A stretch of 64,000 nt of DNA from Yamagishiella unicocca (Eukaryota; Chlorophyta; Chlorophyceae; Chlamydomonadales; Volvocaceae), in the NCBI GenBank assembly GCA_003116995.1, contig BDSL01000007.1, forward strand, positions 1,240,001 through 1,304,000, read 5' to 3'. The first letter of the stretch is position 1; each line of letters starts with the position of its first letter. Of the stretch, positions 32,961 to 44,778 are shown piece after piece. The notes beneath the pieces were generated by a model that made no database searches, was not told the origin of the DNA, and worked only from the letters and a program-made list of their open reading frames with translations. A program made the position numbers and the translations under genes.

Positions 32961-35900
32961 ATGGTGGTAGCAACACGACAGGACGCGCTGCCCCAACTTC
33001 TCATGGACGCTGCACAGTGGCTCCGCGACTATATTACTGCCATCAGGAATGGCAGGTACGCGTTTTAGAATTGATTTTCTGTTGGGAGACCGTCTGCCTC
33101 AGGAAGGAACTTCAGAAATGCATAAGAGGGGGGCGCATTAGGCGCGATCAGTTTTGCAAGTCCCTGACCCGACCTTGCGACCTTCCTGGGACTTTCCCAC
33201 AGGATCCACCCCTTCACAGCATTGGAGCGTAAAGCTCGATCGGCGACTCGGAATGAGCCATGGTAAGTAGAGGCAACAGCCAAAATATTTGTATTTCCAA
33301 CTGGCTGAGGAATTAAGGCGGCGTTATCTTTATTCTCTAGGTGGTTTGCACGTCGTTGCGCTTCTGTAGTTGCTCCCGGAACGCAACACGCACGGCACCT
33401 CCCAAACACGTGTCACCCACGCGATCACCCGTCCGAATGGCCCGATGACAGGGGCCCCACAGGCACCATGCTGTCGGAGCTAGCAGAGCTGTCACATGAG
33501 CACGAGCAATGCCAGGTCATCTTTGTGAGTTTGACCAGGGGGTTGGGGCAGGGGGACGGGAGTGGTGGGGCAGCGCAGGTTTAGGCTATTCAGATGAAGA
33601 CAGCAACAACGTATCATGGGCGATGACATGTTTTGGGCATCCCGAGTATGCCGTCCTGTGCATTGTTTGATAGCTTGGCTAAGGGATGCGTGCAAGAGGG
33701 CGGGTTCGGGCTGCTCATCCCCTTGGGGCTTCCATGGCAATGCGCCTGCCGCCTTCAGGCGGGTGATACCGGCATACCATTACGCGCGTTACTATGTTGA
33801 AAGCCTGGGCGTGTGTCGCACACCGTTCCACCTACAGGCCGTACTGGAATACCGCATACGAAGTCCAGAGCACAAATGGCGCTGCATCTACAAGGTACGC
33901 ATGTGGGGCTTTCGGCTGGGAGTTATGGCTTGGTATCAGGATGGTCAGTGCCTTCGGTGATGGCTGCATGCACGGGAATGGGCGCGTATCGTAGGGCTGG
34001 CAAGGAGGGGAAGGGGGTGGCGAAGGGAGGACGGAAAGGCGAATGAAACGAATGGGGAAGGGGCAGTTACGCATCGGGAGATTGGCCACCGACCTGCAAA
34101 TGACAGCAAGCCGTGGTGGGGCGGCGGCCGTGGTGGTGTTGGGGCTGGTGAGAGAGTCCCACCAAAAGGCGTGTGTGACCCTGAGCAGGCCACCCCGAAT
34201 GCGCGTAGTGGGGCGCAGCAAGCGAAAGGGCACAAAGCAAACCCCGGGTGATGCTTGGACAAGCAGCAAAAGCAGCGTTGCTGCCACAGATATTTGTGGA
34301 ATGCTACCCTACTCATTCTCCTCCCCCGTTCCCCTGTTGTGTATCCGGGTCTTCTCGCTCCCTCCCCACCCATGTTTCCGCTCTTAACCCTCCCACCCCG
34401 GCCCTCCCAGGCGCTCCAGGTGCTGGAGTACCTGCTCAAGCGGGGCAGCCCGCAATGTTGCGCAGCCGCGGGGGAGCTGGTGGTGCCGCTGGCAGCGCTG
34501 CAGAACTTCGCGTACATGGGACCAGACGGCCGGGACTATGGACTCAACGTGCGGCTGAGGTGCGGCCGACGCGGGGGGTTGGTATAAAAACCGTTTACAC
34601 GTCAGGGGCAGGAAAGGTGGCGCATGGTTGTCGGATACCGATTTTGTGGGCGCATGCTGGAGCACTGGGACCGACTACCAGCAAACCGGTGGAGGCGGCT
34701 TGACGCGGGGGGGAGGGAAGGGTGCACAAGCGACCCGTTTACGCGGGAGGGGTTGGGCTAAGCAATTTGCTCGGCGGCTGGGACTGCGCAATTGGGTGGG
34801 GGAGGCGAGCAGGAGGGTAAAAACAAGATGGCGCACTTCCGACTAGGCGAGGCGGGTTGAGAAATGGTCGGAGAGGCCTATTGGGTGTCACGGGCCTTCC
34901 ACCGCGCACCCCCCCCTCAACCCAGTTATCCAGCATGCATCTCAAAGCGCCTGTTCGAAACGGTTTTTTCTCGCATCCACGGGTGTTCCTCGAAACCCCT
35001 CAGGGCTGAGGCGGTCAAGGCGTTCATCCTGGACGCGGAGGGCCTGGCGCAGCATCGGGCCCAGCTGGCGGCACGGGGCGGCAACATGAAGTTTGCGGGG
35101 TACTCACGGCAGGACCTCGCGGGGGCGGCGACACCGCCGGCCAACGGTGGCGGCAGCGCCGCTGCTGGGCCGGGGCGGGCAGCGCCCGTTGACTGGGCGT
35201 TCAACAGCCCAAGCACGCCACCGCCGGTTAGCAGCGGCCTATCCGCAACAGCGGCGCAGGTGCGGATTGCAGGCGTCGTGCCCTACGGTGGCGTTCGGCT
35301 GCAGCCCTACTAATGTTTTCATCGGCGACCAGGGAGGGATGGGGGCCCCGCCGGCCCAGGCTTAGCATTTACCACCCTCCCCCCGCGGCTCCTTCCTCTA
35401 GTCGACCTTTGTCATCTCTTAGGTGCCGACAAACGGGTTTCCCGCCAATCACGATCCTCCCTCCTGGCACCCGCCTTCCCGCGCCACGCGCAGGTCGCGT
35501 CCACCAGCCGCCTCGGCCGGCCGGTGTCGTCCCCAACGCGCGGCGCCGGCGAGAGCAAGGGTGTGACGTTTGAGCAGAACAAGCGGCAGCTGGAGCAGCT
35601 GCGGCAGCTGACGATGCTCGAGGTAGGCGGCGGCAGCAGCTTTGGGATTAGGGCCGCTTGCGGCGGGGCCGGGTACTGGCGGGTGTGTGCCGTACGCCAA
35701 GGGCGCGAGTGGCAGCTTCTAGATCATCGTGTGGCAGCTTCTAGATTATCGTGTGGCAGCTCCTAGATCATCGTGTGGCAGCTTCTAGATCATCGTGTGG
35801 CAGCTTCCAGATCATCGTGTGGCAGCTTCTAGATCATCGTGTGGCAGTCGTGGCAGCCACACCACTGCCCTTACCGCAGCACGTCGACAACCTCAGCAAC

Positions 35901-38900
35901 CTAGCCCCAGATCGCGTCCACAGCCTACTGCTGCTGGCCGCCAATGCGCCTTCCCCCTCGCTCCACCGCCGCCGCAATTCCTCTCACCCTTACCCACCGC
36001 ACCCCTCTTTCTTCCCCCCCAAAACCACCTGATGCGCAACCAGGTCAACCGGACGTGTGCCGACTGTGCATCCTCCTCCGCCGCCGCCCGGCCCACCTGG
36101 GCCTCCATCAACCTGGGGGTGTTCATCTGCATGCGCTGCGCGGGGATACACCGGGGGCTGGGGGTGCACGTGTCCAAGGTGGGTCCGAGCGGGGCTAGGG
36201 TGGGTGGGGGGAGAGGCAGGGATTGGGACTGAATGTGGCGGCCTGAGTGCGGGGGCCTGAGCGAGGGCTAGGCGGGTGTTCACAGGGAACTTGGAAGCTT
36301 GGGCGGTGGTTTGGCCGGAACGGTGGAGGGGCAGGGAAGCTGGGAGGCGGGCAGGTCTGGACCAGCTGTCCGTATCAACTTCCAGACAGCGAAGCTGGGA
36401 GGCAGGTCTGGGTGTTGGTCATTGCCAGTCCGCATCGTGGCTTGTGTCTGGGTCGTCTTGGTTGGGTCTCCGCTGCTTCCCCGCCCGCCTGAAGCCCTTG
36501 TGCCTCCCCTCGCAACCCCCCCAGGTTCGCTCCACCACCCTGGATACCTGGCTACCGGAGCAGGTGGACACCATGGCCCGATTAGGCAACCGGAAGGTGA
36601 GCACACGGGGCCCCTGTTTGTACGACAAGGACCGGAGCGGGTGTTTCGATTTGCCTCGGGGAGGAGAGGGATATGGCGGGTAAGGAAGGGGGAGGGGGCC
36701 GAGGCGTGCAACTGCTGTCCTTAGCTGTCGCAACCTCCTGAGTGCGCGCTTCTCGTTGCAGCTGATGTTGTGGCTGGGGTCACCCGTCGTTTCGCCTCCG
36801 GCTAGGCACAACAACTCGCAACACCTCTTTCTCCCCGCCAGGCCAACGCGCACTTCGAGGCCGAGCTGGAGCCGTCCATGCGGCCCGTCCGGGACAACAC
36901 CGCGGACCTAGAGCGCTTCGTCCGGCTCAAGGTGGGTGCGGCAGGCGGATAGCTAGACCGAGGAGTAGCTGGAGAAGGAGGGCTGCATAAGGGCTGGGGT
37001 GTATGGGCGGGGGCTGCGTTAGGCCCGGCTGAACGGCTGCGTAAGGCCCGGCTTACCGGCTGCGTAAGGCCCGGCTGAACGGCTGCGTAAGGCCCGGCTT
37101 ACCGGCTGCGTAAGGCCCGGCTGAACGGCTGCGTAAGGCCCGGCTTACCGGCTGGCGGCCGCTTCTGCCGGCGGGAGGAGCACTGTCCCAACGACAGAGC
37201 TGCTGGTCTCCCCCGACAAAGTTAGCTTGCCGCCGCTACCCACCTCCACTTCCGACTCCCCCACCCTACTACGCCGCTACCCGTGCGATCATCCAGTATG
37301 CGGATAAGGTGTGGGCTGCCAAGGGGCCCTGGCCGCCCGAGGACGTCGCAGCGGCGGTGGCCAGCACCAGCGCCAGCGCCAGCGCAGCTGCCAGCAAAGC
37401 GAACGGCGCTGCTGCGCCGCAGCAGCAGCCCGCTCTGGTGGCAAGGGGCCGCGTGTCGGTGGCCGCACCCGCAGGGCCCCTGAGGAATCCCATCGTGGGG
37501 TCCACGGGCGGCGGCTTCGGCGACGCCCCTCCAGCCTGGCCCTCCTCCAGCGCCTCCCTGCCATCATCCGTCATGTCGCAGCCCAGCTGGGCGCAGCAGC
37601 AGGGGCAAGGGAGCCAAGCCAGTAAAGTGGGCTTTCGGAGCGCCGCCGGGGGAGCGCTGGTGCGGCTGCTGCCGCCACCGCCGCCTCCGGCGGTGTTGGG
37701 TGTCCACGGTGGGGCGGCTCCGCGCACGGCGGGGCTGTCGTCTTCGTCTGCGGACTTGCTGCTGCGGTTGGACTGCGACAGCGAGGAGGAGGACGGCGAG
37801 GAGGGCGGCAGCAGCGGCGGCGCGGCCGAGAGGCGAGGTGTAGCAGGTATGTATGTCGGTTGGTGTGAACCGACCTCTGCAACAAGGAGCCGGGAACTAC
37901 CCAACCATACCGCACGGTTGCGTCTCGTGCAACACAACCTCTGCTCGTCCACACAACTTCTGCTCGTACATACAACCTCTGCTCGTAAACACAACTTCAG
38001 CTCGTACACACAACCTCTGCTCGTAACTTCAGCTCGGCAAAGTAGTGGAGTAGCAGTCCATTAGACCACCGCCCTGGGTCTCCGCTGTTGTAATATGTTG
38101 TGTCGAGCTGTGTGGTGGCCTAGAGCTCGGCTAGATCCACGAGCTGCGCTGCTGCCAAGGCGCTCTCTCCACTCCTCGCATTCTGTTGCAATGGCCTCGT
38201 GCTCGTCCTCACGCTTAGCTCCGGAACCCACCCACGTCCGTCCTGTCGTCTCGCCGTAGCCGCTTTAGCTTAGCCGCCAAAGGTCATATTACGACCTTCG
38301 GCTTTAGTATCCCCAACCCAGTTCTCCAGCATGCATATCCAGACGTCTGTTCTAAACGGTTTTTTTCGGGCATCCACGGGTCTTCCTCGAAACCCACGTG
38401 CGTCTTTGTGGCTGCAGGCGGCCCCAGCTCCGGAACCACCGCGCTCTGGGACCTGCTTGACCCCACCCTGGACGTGGAGACGTGGCTGGACCAGGTGGAG
38501 GGCTCGCAGCAGCAGCCCCGGAACCAGCGGCCCGGCTCCGAAACCACTCCAGCGGCGGCGCTGGTGACGCCCCCGTCCGGGTACGCGTCCGCCGGCGCGC
38601 CCGCCGCCTCGGTGACCACCACCCTGACCACCGCCGGCTCGTCGATGCTGGTCGGGGCGGAGTCAGTCATCGTGACGGCGGAGTTCCCGGTGTACGACCT
38701 CCTGACGCCGCTGCCGACAGGCGGCGGCGCGGCGCCGCCGCCGCCGCCCGCCGGCCAGGGTGCGGGCACCGGCCCGCGCCCATCACTGCCCTTCGCCTCT
38801 CCGCCGGTGCTGCTGTCCTCCCAGCCCCTGCAGCCGCAGCAGTACCACCACCACCCCTACCCCCACTCCGCCCCGCCGCGGCACTGCACCACGCAGCCCC

Positions 38901-39211
38901 TCAACGGCAGCGCCACCGCCAACGCGGCTGCCAACACGGCGGCGCCCAGCACCGCCACCGGCATTAGGACCACCTCCATGCGCGTCGCTGGCGTCGGCAT
39001 GCGCGGGGGGGGGCCGGCCGCGGTGCAGCAGGCCACCACCACCGCCGCCTCGGCACTGGACCTAGACAACCTGCTCGCCATGCAGCTAGACAACCTGGGC
39101 AGCAGCCTCGCAGGGGGGCCCGGCCTCAAGGGTGTCGCGGCTGCGGGCGGCTGGCAGCCAGCTGCGGCCGTAGGCTCGGGGATGCTGGGCGGCGGCAACG
39201 GACTCCGCTAA
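32961..39211 (+). CDS. ENTH-domain plus ArfGAP-domain protein (apparent gene fusion)
   Basis: Exons in phase: 32961-33055, 33203-33262, 33452-33524, 33838-33894, 34411-34559, 35004-35259, 35494-35622, 36044-36178, 36525-36596, 36842-36931, 37297-37846, 38418-39211 (819 residues). Residues 1-170 are an ENTH domain ([59 protein letters not shown]), the phosphoinositide-binding module of epsins. Residues about 255-372 are an ArfGAP domain with zinc ligands Cys278/281/302/305 and the arginine finger in GIHRGLG; the spacing between Cys pairs is 20, four more than the usual 16. The rest is a disordered Ala/Ser/Pro/Gln-rich tail with a clathrin-box-like LLRLD and several DLL/LLD motifs. Expected role: clathrin-coated vesicle formation at TGN/endosomes with Arf-GTP hydrolysis. 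Without the 35260-35493 splice, the ENTH frame ends at TAA 35311-35313 (247 residues). ArfGAP exons have no ATG of their own except 35614, right before the zinc finger. Domain calls are strong; the single-gene reading is inference. Confidence 0.8.
34578..34672 (-). repeat. Dispersed element, reverse copy in ENTH intron 5
   Basis: AAAAACCGTTTACACG and GCATGCTGGAGCACTGGGA are the reverse complement of the family core and of its 5' part (CCCAGTTCTCCAGCATGC). It is diverged, and the CCACGGGTCTT part is not preserved. It shares the intron with a forward copy. Confidence 0.6.
34913..35002 (+). repeat. Dispersed element forming the 3' end of ENTH intron 5
   Basis: Element 34920-34995 (CCCAGTTATCCAGCATGC, CGAAACGGTTTTTTCTCGC, ATCCACGGGTGTTCCTCGA) is bounded by CCCCTCA at 34913-34919 and 34996-35002. 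The right-hand repeat plus G makes the acceptor CCCCTCAG, so the intron ends where the element's target duplication ends. Confidence 0.85.
35709..35847 (+). repeat. 22-bp minisatellite in the intron before the zinc-finger exon
   Basis: Six copies of a unit starting GTGGCAGCTTCTAGATCATC, with single-base variants. It lies inside the intron 35623-36043. Confidence 0.95.
37017..37152 (+). repeat. Alternating 23-bp minisatellite in an ArfGAP intron
   Basis: GGCTGCGTAAGGCCCGGC followed alternately by TGAAC and TTACC, six units, so the higher-order period is 46 bp. It lies in the intron 36932-37296. Confidence 0.95.
37915..38040 (+). repeat. About 17-bp minisatellite in the last ArfGAP intron
   Basis: Repeats of ACACAACCTCTGCTCGT and ACACAACTTCTGCTCGT type, six or seven imperfect copies, in the intron 37847-38417. 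Confidence 0.9.
38288..38398 (+). repeat. Dispersed element near the 3' end of the last ArfGAP intron
   Basis: Best-preserved long copy: TTACGACCTTCGGCTTTAG, CCCAGTTCTCCAGCATGCAT, GTCTGTTCTAAACGGTTTTT and CATCCACGGGTCTTCCTCGA. It ends about 20 bp before the acceptor at 38417. Its first part matches the copy at 4950, and its later part matches 16605 and 34920. A clear flanking duplication was not found. Confidence 0.8.
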
Positions 39212-40985
39212 GCTATTAGGCGGGGCAGTGTAGGAACGCATGTGGGCGTGTAAGGCACAGTATGGCGGGTTGACGTGAAGACCGGTTACACGACACAGTA
39301 TGGCGGGGTGGGGCGGGGATGAGCAAGCGCCGCGGGTACTGGGGAGGGCAGCGGGGTGGCGGGTACGCGGGGGGCAGGAGCGCAGGGGGTATGGGTTTGG
39401 GTAAGCAGAGGAAAGAGCGTGTTGCGGCGCCCAGCCGGCAAGGTGGAGTGAGGTGGCGCCACCGCCTGGCGGCCAGCGCTGGGCAGCCCCAGCTTGGTCG
39501 GCGGGTGGCCAGAATAGAGGCGCGGCTGCTGCATTGTAGGGCTTGAGTGCTTATACCTGTAGTAGAGGCCACGCACACGCAGCGGCCGGCGCGGGCATTG
39601 CTTAACGGCGGTTTTGCCGTTGTTTGGTTGGTAGTCGTTACATTGCCTCCCCCATGATTTTTCTTGATTTTGAAAGGCGCCAAAGCTGACCAGGACACTT
39701 TGAGAACATGATAGTTGCGGACTTGCGAGTCGACAGCCATTGGGGTTTAGTTTGTCGGCGAGATTAAAGAGAGGGGACACGTGTTTAGCACGTGAGTTTC
39801 GGAGCCATGTCTTCGGGTCGCATCCGCTTGGAAAGAACGTTGCGCTGCTCATTGCACTTTGCAGTCGATCTTCTCCTTCAGCCTAGAAGCGTGTAGTCGC
39901 AATTGTTGGGAGGCAAACCGACTGGCTTTTGCGGTTGGGATCGGTAGTTCGGTAGTTGTGGCGGACCCGGGAGATTCCCATTAAGCCAGTCCTGCTGTGG
40001 TGCGTGCCGAGGGCGTCGTAATAGGGCAGCACAGGAGGGTGCGAATACAGCTTACGTAGGCGTCAAGGACAGGGTGTTGAGCGTCAGGCTGAACATAACC
40101 TTGGGTTAGTTAGTTATGGGCTTCGCTGCTCAACCTGCGTTGTGGGGGTGACGTGTAACTGACGCGATTGCGTTGTACAGGTGGCTGCAACTCGCAAGGG
40201 TCGCAACGTCCAGCGTCTAGACTTTTAATGGTTCAGACTGCCTGTGACCCTGCTCGCGCACACCGGAGTATCATGTCCAATAGATGCGTCATGTTACAGG
40301 TTCGATGTTAGTTGCCTTGTTGGCGATGCCGAGGCCGTTCCTGCGCACCTAGTAGGAACTGTTTCAGTGGGTTCCAGACCAAAAGGCAGAACCAGTGGGC
40401 ACATCGCCTGCACCTATTGAGCTCAAACCCCTACTTAAGTTAAACCAGGTAAAACACACTGACAGCTGCTGATCGCTCAGCGACTAGTAACTTGGCCAAA
40501 TATGGTTGCTACCGGTATGGTTGGCAGCGGGCCAAGAGAGAATAATCAATGTCGCGGAAACCAGATCGGTTGCGGACTCAGGGCGCAATACGGATTCGAG
40601 CGTGGTCGTGAAATTGCACCACCGAAAGTCATTGATAAACAGTTCATACGCCAACAGCAACAGCTAACAATTAACGGCGGACTAAAATCTGCATGTTGGT
40701 CAAGGAACTCCAAACGCCAACCTGCTGTATGGGGGCCTTCAATAGCAGGGAGCGGAGGCCCATCCCGTAAAATGGACCCCCGGACGCAAAGCCGCCCTCC
40801 AAAGATATGTGCGACGATTTTTAAATTAGTAAATGTACTTGCCCGTCCGCTTATAACTTAATTTCACGACTTCCGTTGAACAAAAACTCCAATCAAACGC
40901 CACCCAGCCATCACAGCGACCCAGACTCCGAACCATTACAGCCACTTCGAACCATTTCAGCACCCACAGAATATCCGACGCCGCC
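39212..40985. other. Intergenic region between convergent genes, no gene recognised
   Basis: It should hold the 3' UTRs of the ENTH-ArfGAP and SRCR genes. The part from 39950 to 40870 is AT-richer than neighbours. Open frames are short or overlap simple sequence; none shows a domain. Confidence 0.6.
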
Positions 40986-43900
40986 TTACAACAGCAGTTG
41001 GCGGTGCGAGAGGCCGTCACTCCCAGAGTCCTGGTGGATCGCATTCCCACGATGCGCGTAGCCTTCGTGATACCCGTATCCTCCGTGGCACCCATATCCT
41101 CCATATCCTCCGTAGCAGCCGTGGCCTTCGAATGCCCCTGGTGCTGAAGGCGGAGGGGCGCGACTGGGGCGTGGAGCAAGGCCTACGGGCACAGCGGGAG
41201 GGAGGGAACACCCGACCTCAGGCCATGAGAGGTGGGGCAGGGCGCGGCGCTGAGCCCTGCTATCGTCAACTTCGGGATTCCGAAAGTAACGCCGGTAAAT
41301 AATTAAACGCGGTTTTCCCCTTCTAGCAAGTTCCTCCATGCCTTCCTCCGTGGCACCCCTTCCTCACCCTCATCTTCCCGGCATACTAGGACGACATCTG
41401 TGTCGTGATCGCAACTAGGCAGCAGAGCTCCGGTAACCTCCCCTCGACAGTCCCGCCAGAAGGATAAGGGTGGTGGTGGTGGTGGTGGTGTAGACGGGGC
41501 CCCGGAGTCAGGGTAGTTAGGGCGGCACGCCAGGAACTCAATGTGGATCTGATCGGGGGGCGGGGACAGCTCCGGGAACGCTGATGCGGGGAAGGCGGCA
41601 GCCCCTGTCCAGTCCAACCCAAGGTCGCGGCACACAGCCTGTGAAATAGGAGATGGATTACGATGGTCGGGGAGGGGGTTGGAGGGGTAGTTGTGGGCTG
41701 GGGTGGAAAGGGGTTGCGTTCCTAGGGTTCCTGCCCACCCACCCAGCATTCCTGCCCACCCACCCAGCAGCACCTGTGCGTGTTGGCGGGTGAAGTTGGG
41801 GTCGCACACGGTACCCCAGCCCCGCTCCAGGTCGGCAGCCATCAGTAACTCAAGCCGGCCGTAGTTGCTGCTGGCGCCCCCGGCCAGGCGCATGGCAGTG
41901 ACGTGGGGAGCAACGCGGAGTGGGCGGTCTGCAGCAATGGAAGGGCCGACCACCGACATCAGCGGCAGATGCAGAGATGCAGGGAAGTGAGAGCCACCGC
42001 GTTGCGACTTCACGTCATACACGGACCCCACCCGTGCACGACACTAGCCGGTTGCTCCAAGTGGTGGACTGGCACTCCGCGCCCGGGGATGCGGGCAGGG
42101 GCTCCGAGACCTCCGCCTCGCAGAAGCTAATGTTTGGTGGTCGTCCTCCAGGTACGACGTCGCAATCGATGCTGGACAGTACAATTGGTGTTTTCAGCCG
42201 CTCCGAAGCCGGGGGCAGGGAGTTGTAGTCCCGGTTTTCCAGGTAAGTTACGTGCCCGTACGGCCGAGCGCCAGCCGTTATTTGGTTGCAAATAACGGCG
42301 GCGAATGCGGCGACCGAATCGTCACCGATGGCATCCGAATTGCTGCAGATGCTGCCCCAGACCCGGGTGTCTGTCCCCGGGTGCCGTACGCCGAATTGCA
42401 CGCCGTACTGTTGTAACGGGTCATGTTGGCGGGGGAAGTGGCATGTGAGGGAACGGAAGGGACGGGTAACAGGTGTGTAGGAACGGGTAACATAGCAGGG
42501 GTGTAGGAACGGGTAACATAGCAAGGCCCGGAGAGCACGTGCTCACCACGTTGGGGAAGTAGACGGTGAACTCAATCTGCAAGTCGTTGCGGATGGCTGG
42601 GGGCGACCGAGGAGGCGGACATGGAGGCAGTGGGAATGACGGCCGTGAGTAGCTGTCTGCGGACAGAACAGGGCGGGAGGGAAGGACAGCCTGAGAGAGT
42701 GCATGCGGAAACAACAAGCGATGGCTGTGCTGTCATAGCGGACGGGGCTCAAGGGGCGATGCCAGCAGCAGCAGCAGCCGCAGCAGTAGCAGCAGCTTGT
42801 GAGGCTGCAGGCCACAGCGGAGGAGATAGTGAAGCGGAGTTTTGCGCGGGCTCTCAGGTGAAGAGAGGGAAACGATCACCGCACATCTGTTGTTGTAAGA
42901 CACCCCTGTTGTAAGACACACCTGGGGCGTGTGCTATGTTTCGCGGCACTACTTACCCCTGCTGTTGACAGCCGTGTGGCCCCAGGCGGATCGTGCACAA
43001 TCCGTAAACTGCGTCCATCCCCTCCTCCCCACAGCCATTTGCCCGGCCCCAGCCTAGCCCGGCCCCAGCCTAGCCCGGCCCCAGCCTAGCCCAGCCCAGC
43101 CCTGCGCCAACCCTGCCCTCGCACCATCGCATGTGACGACGGCATCCCGCTGGTGCCCGCGGCCCCTGCCTGGGCTGCATGCCCTGAGCGCCCCGCGCAG
43201 CTCCGAAACCCACTGCGGATCAAGGCTGGGGTGGCTGGCGCCACTCAGCAGCGCCCTCGCGTCGGAGAAGTTCCCCACAGCCGAGCATGAGAGGCCCCCC
43301 GGAGCTAGGACGCAGTCCCGCATGAAGATCAGGTGGATGGGCGTGTTGTCGCGGGGTGAGAGGCGCGGCGGACGGGTTTTGTAGTCGAACGATGCCGTAC
43401 GGTACGGCAGGCCTTGGGACTTGCAGGCGTACTGCAGTGCGGGTGGTTAGGTCGGCCGATGTAGTTTTGGCGTGGGGAGGGAGGATGGGAGCAGGGCAGG
43501 CGCCCGTAAGGCCTAATTCGCGTACCGGATATGTATGGTTTCAGTGGTGGCACCAGGAGCTCAGCCAGCGGACGCCCACTCGTCCCTACCTTCGCTACGT
43601 CGTACGACACCCAGGAACGGCCGAGGCAGATGGTGCCCCAGCTGGGCTTCGCATGGTCCGGGGCACGGAGCAGCACCTGCAGCCGCCCGTGAGTCACCCT
43701 AGAGCCGTTGTCATACACCTCACGGCCCGTCTGGACGTCCACAATCCTGCAAGTGGAAGCGGCAGTGATGGCATTGCCGTACGGTCTTGTACCACACAGT
43801 GACTCACTGGGTTGCGCTGGGTTTTCGTCACCTCAATTATTACTTGAATACCTCGCGGTGACGCAGAACTCACCTCATGATGTAGTTCACGGCGGGAGAC

Positions 43901-44778
43901 ACATGAGGTGGAGGTGGCGAGGACCGTGGCTCCCAGATATCTGTGTGGGTGAGAAATCACTCAACGCGTCGAGGGCCGCCGAAGGGAGCTACAGGGAGGG
44001 AAGGACGCTTGGCCTCGCATTTGGTCACGTGGGCCGTAGACCACCAACCGCCTCACCGGCCCATTAACCGCCCAAACCGACCCACCTCGGCAGGCGACGC
44101 CTGTGGGCATGTAGTTGTCACGAAAGGGCACCACCGCCTTGGCCGCTACCATGCAATTGTCCATAAGGCCCGGCAGACTGACTATGTTGTCGCAGCCAAA
44201 CACGGTTCCGGCGGTACGTGCGTTCGAGCACATGCCGTTCGTGAACAAACCCAGTAGCGAGGCGTTCATACTCCGGAGGACCCCCATCGGGGAGAACAGC
44301 TCGGGCGAAACTAGCGTGGCGGCCCGGGTTGGGAGGCCCAGCTGCGTGGGTCGGTGGGTCAGTGCACAGGATGCCGGGCGCCGGTAAGGAGTCGGGTCAA
44401 GGTAAGAGCGTTGGGATTTGTCCATGGGTTTACTAAGGACGGTGGTCTGCCGCAGAAGTGTGGGGTTTTGGGCAGAGGATGGGATGGGGTCCATCCTGAA
44501 ATTGCGTGGCGCCGTACACTGCCGTACGCGTCACACACGCACCTGGCGGCAGACCAGCTTTGCCACGTCGAGGTCGGGCGGGAAGTCCGTCCCAGCGCCT
44601 GCGTTGAACTGGCCCTTCGGAACGCATAGGGCCCCCCAGGAGCCTGCCTCGTAGTCCCATGCCTGCACGATTCCAGATGCCCCATCGGAGCCGCCTGTCA
44701 GCCGCAGCATCGGAGGGCCCCGAAACGGTCGCGGAGGCGGCGGCAGAGACGCTTCTGGACGCCACGGGGGATTGGGCG
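40986..44778 (-). CDS. Multi-domain SRCR protein with Gly/Tyr-rich tail (5' end not found)
   Basis: Extracellular or cell-surface type protein with scavenger-receptor cysteine-rich domains. Exons in phase: 44543-44778, 44086-44341, 43874-43940, 43590-43746, 43125-43431, 42547-42596, 42032-42407, 41774-41928, 41368-41638, 40986-41182. SRCR 1: LRLTGGSDGASGIVQ, GALCVP, VAKLVCRQLGLPT, ending PTGVACR. A Pro-rich linker (EPRSSPPPPHVSP) leads to SRCR 2: GRLQVLLRAPDH, WGTICLG, YACKSQGLP, VVTCD. SRCR 3: LQIEFTVYFPNV, RVWGSICSN, AVICNQITAG. SRCR 4: MRLAGGASSNYGRLELL, WGTVCDP, VCRDLGLDW, VVLVCRE. The tail is Gly/Tyr-rich (CYGGYGGYGCHGGYGYHEGY) and ends at TAA 40986. The most upstream exon starts in phase 2 with a Pro-rich linker (PPWRPEASLPPPP), so at least one more 5' exon with signal peptide is missing. 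The partner or ligand is unknown. Confidence 0.82.

Noticed and set aside
35004..35313. Taking TAA 35311 as the definite end of a separate ENTH gene
   Set aside because: Possible, but the next exons then lack a start codon and the in-phase GTGCGG donor at 35260 goes unexplained; kept as an alternative form.
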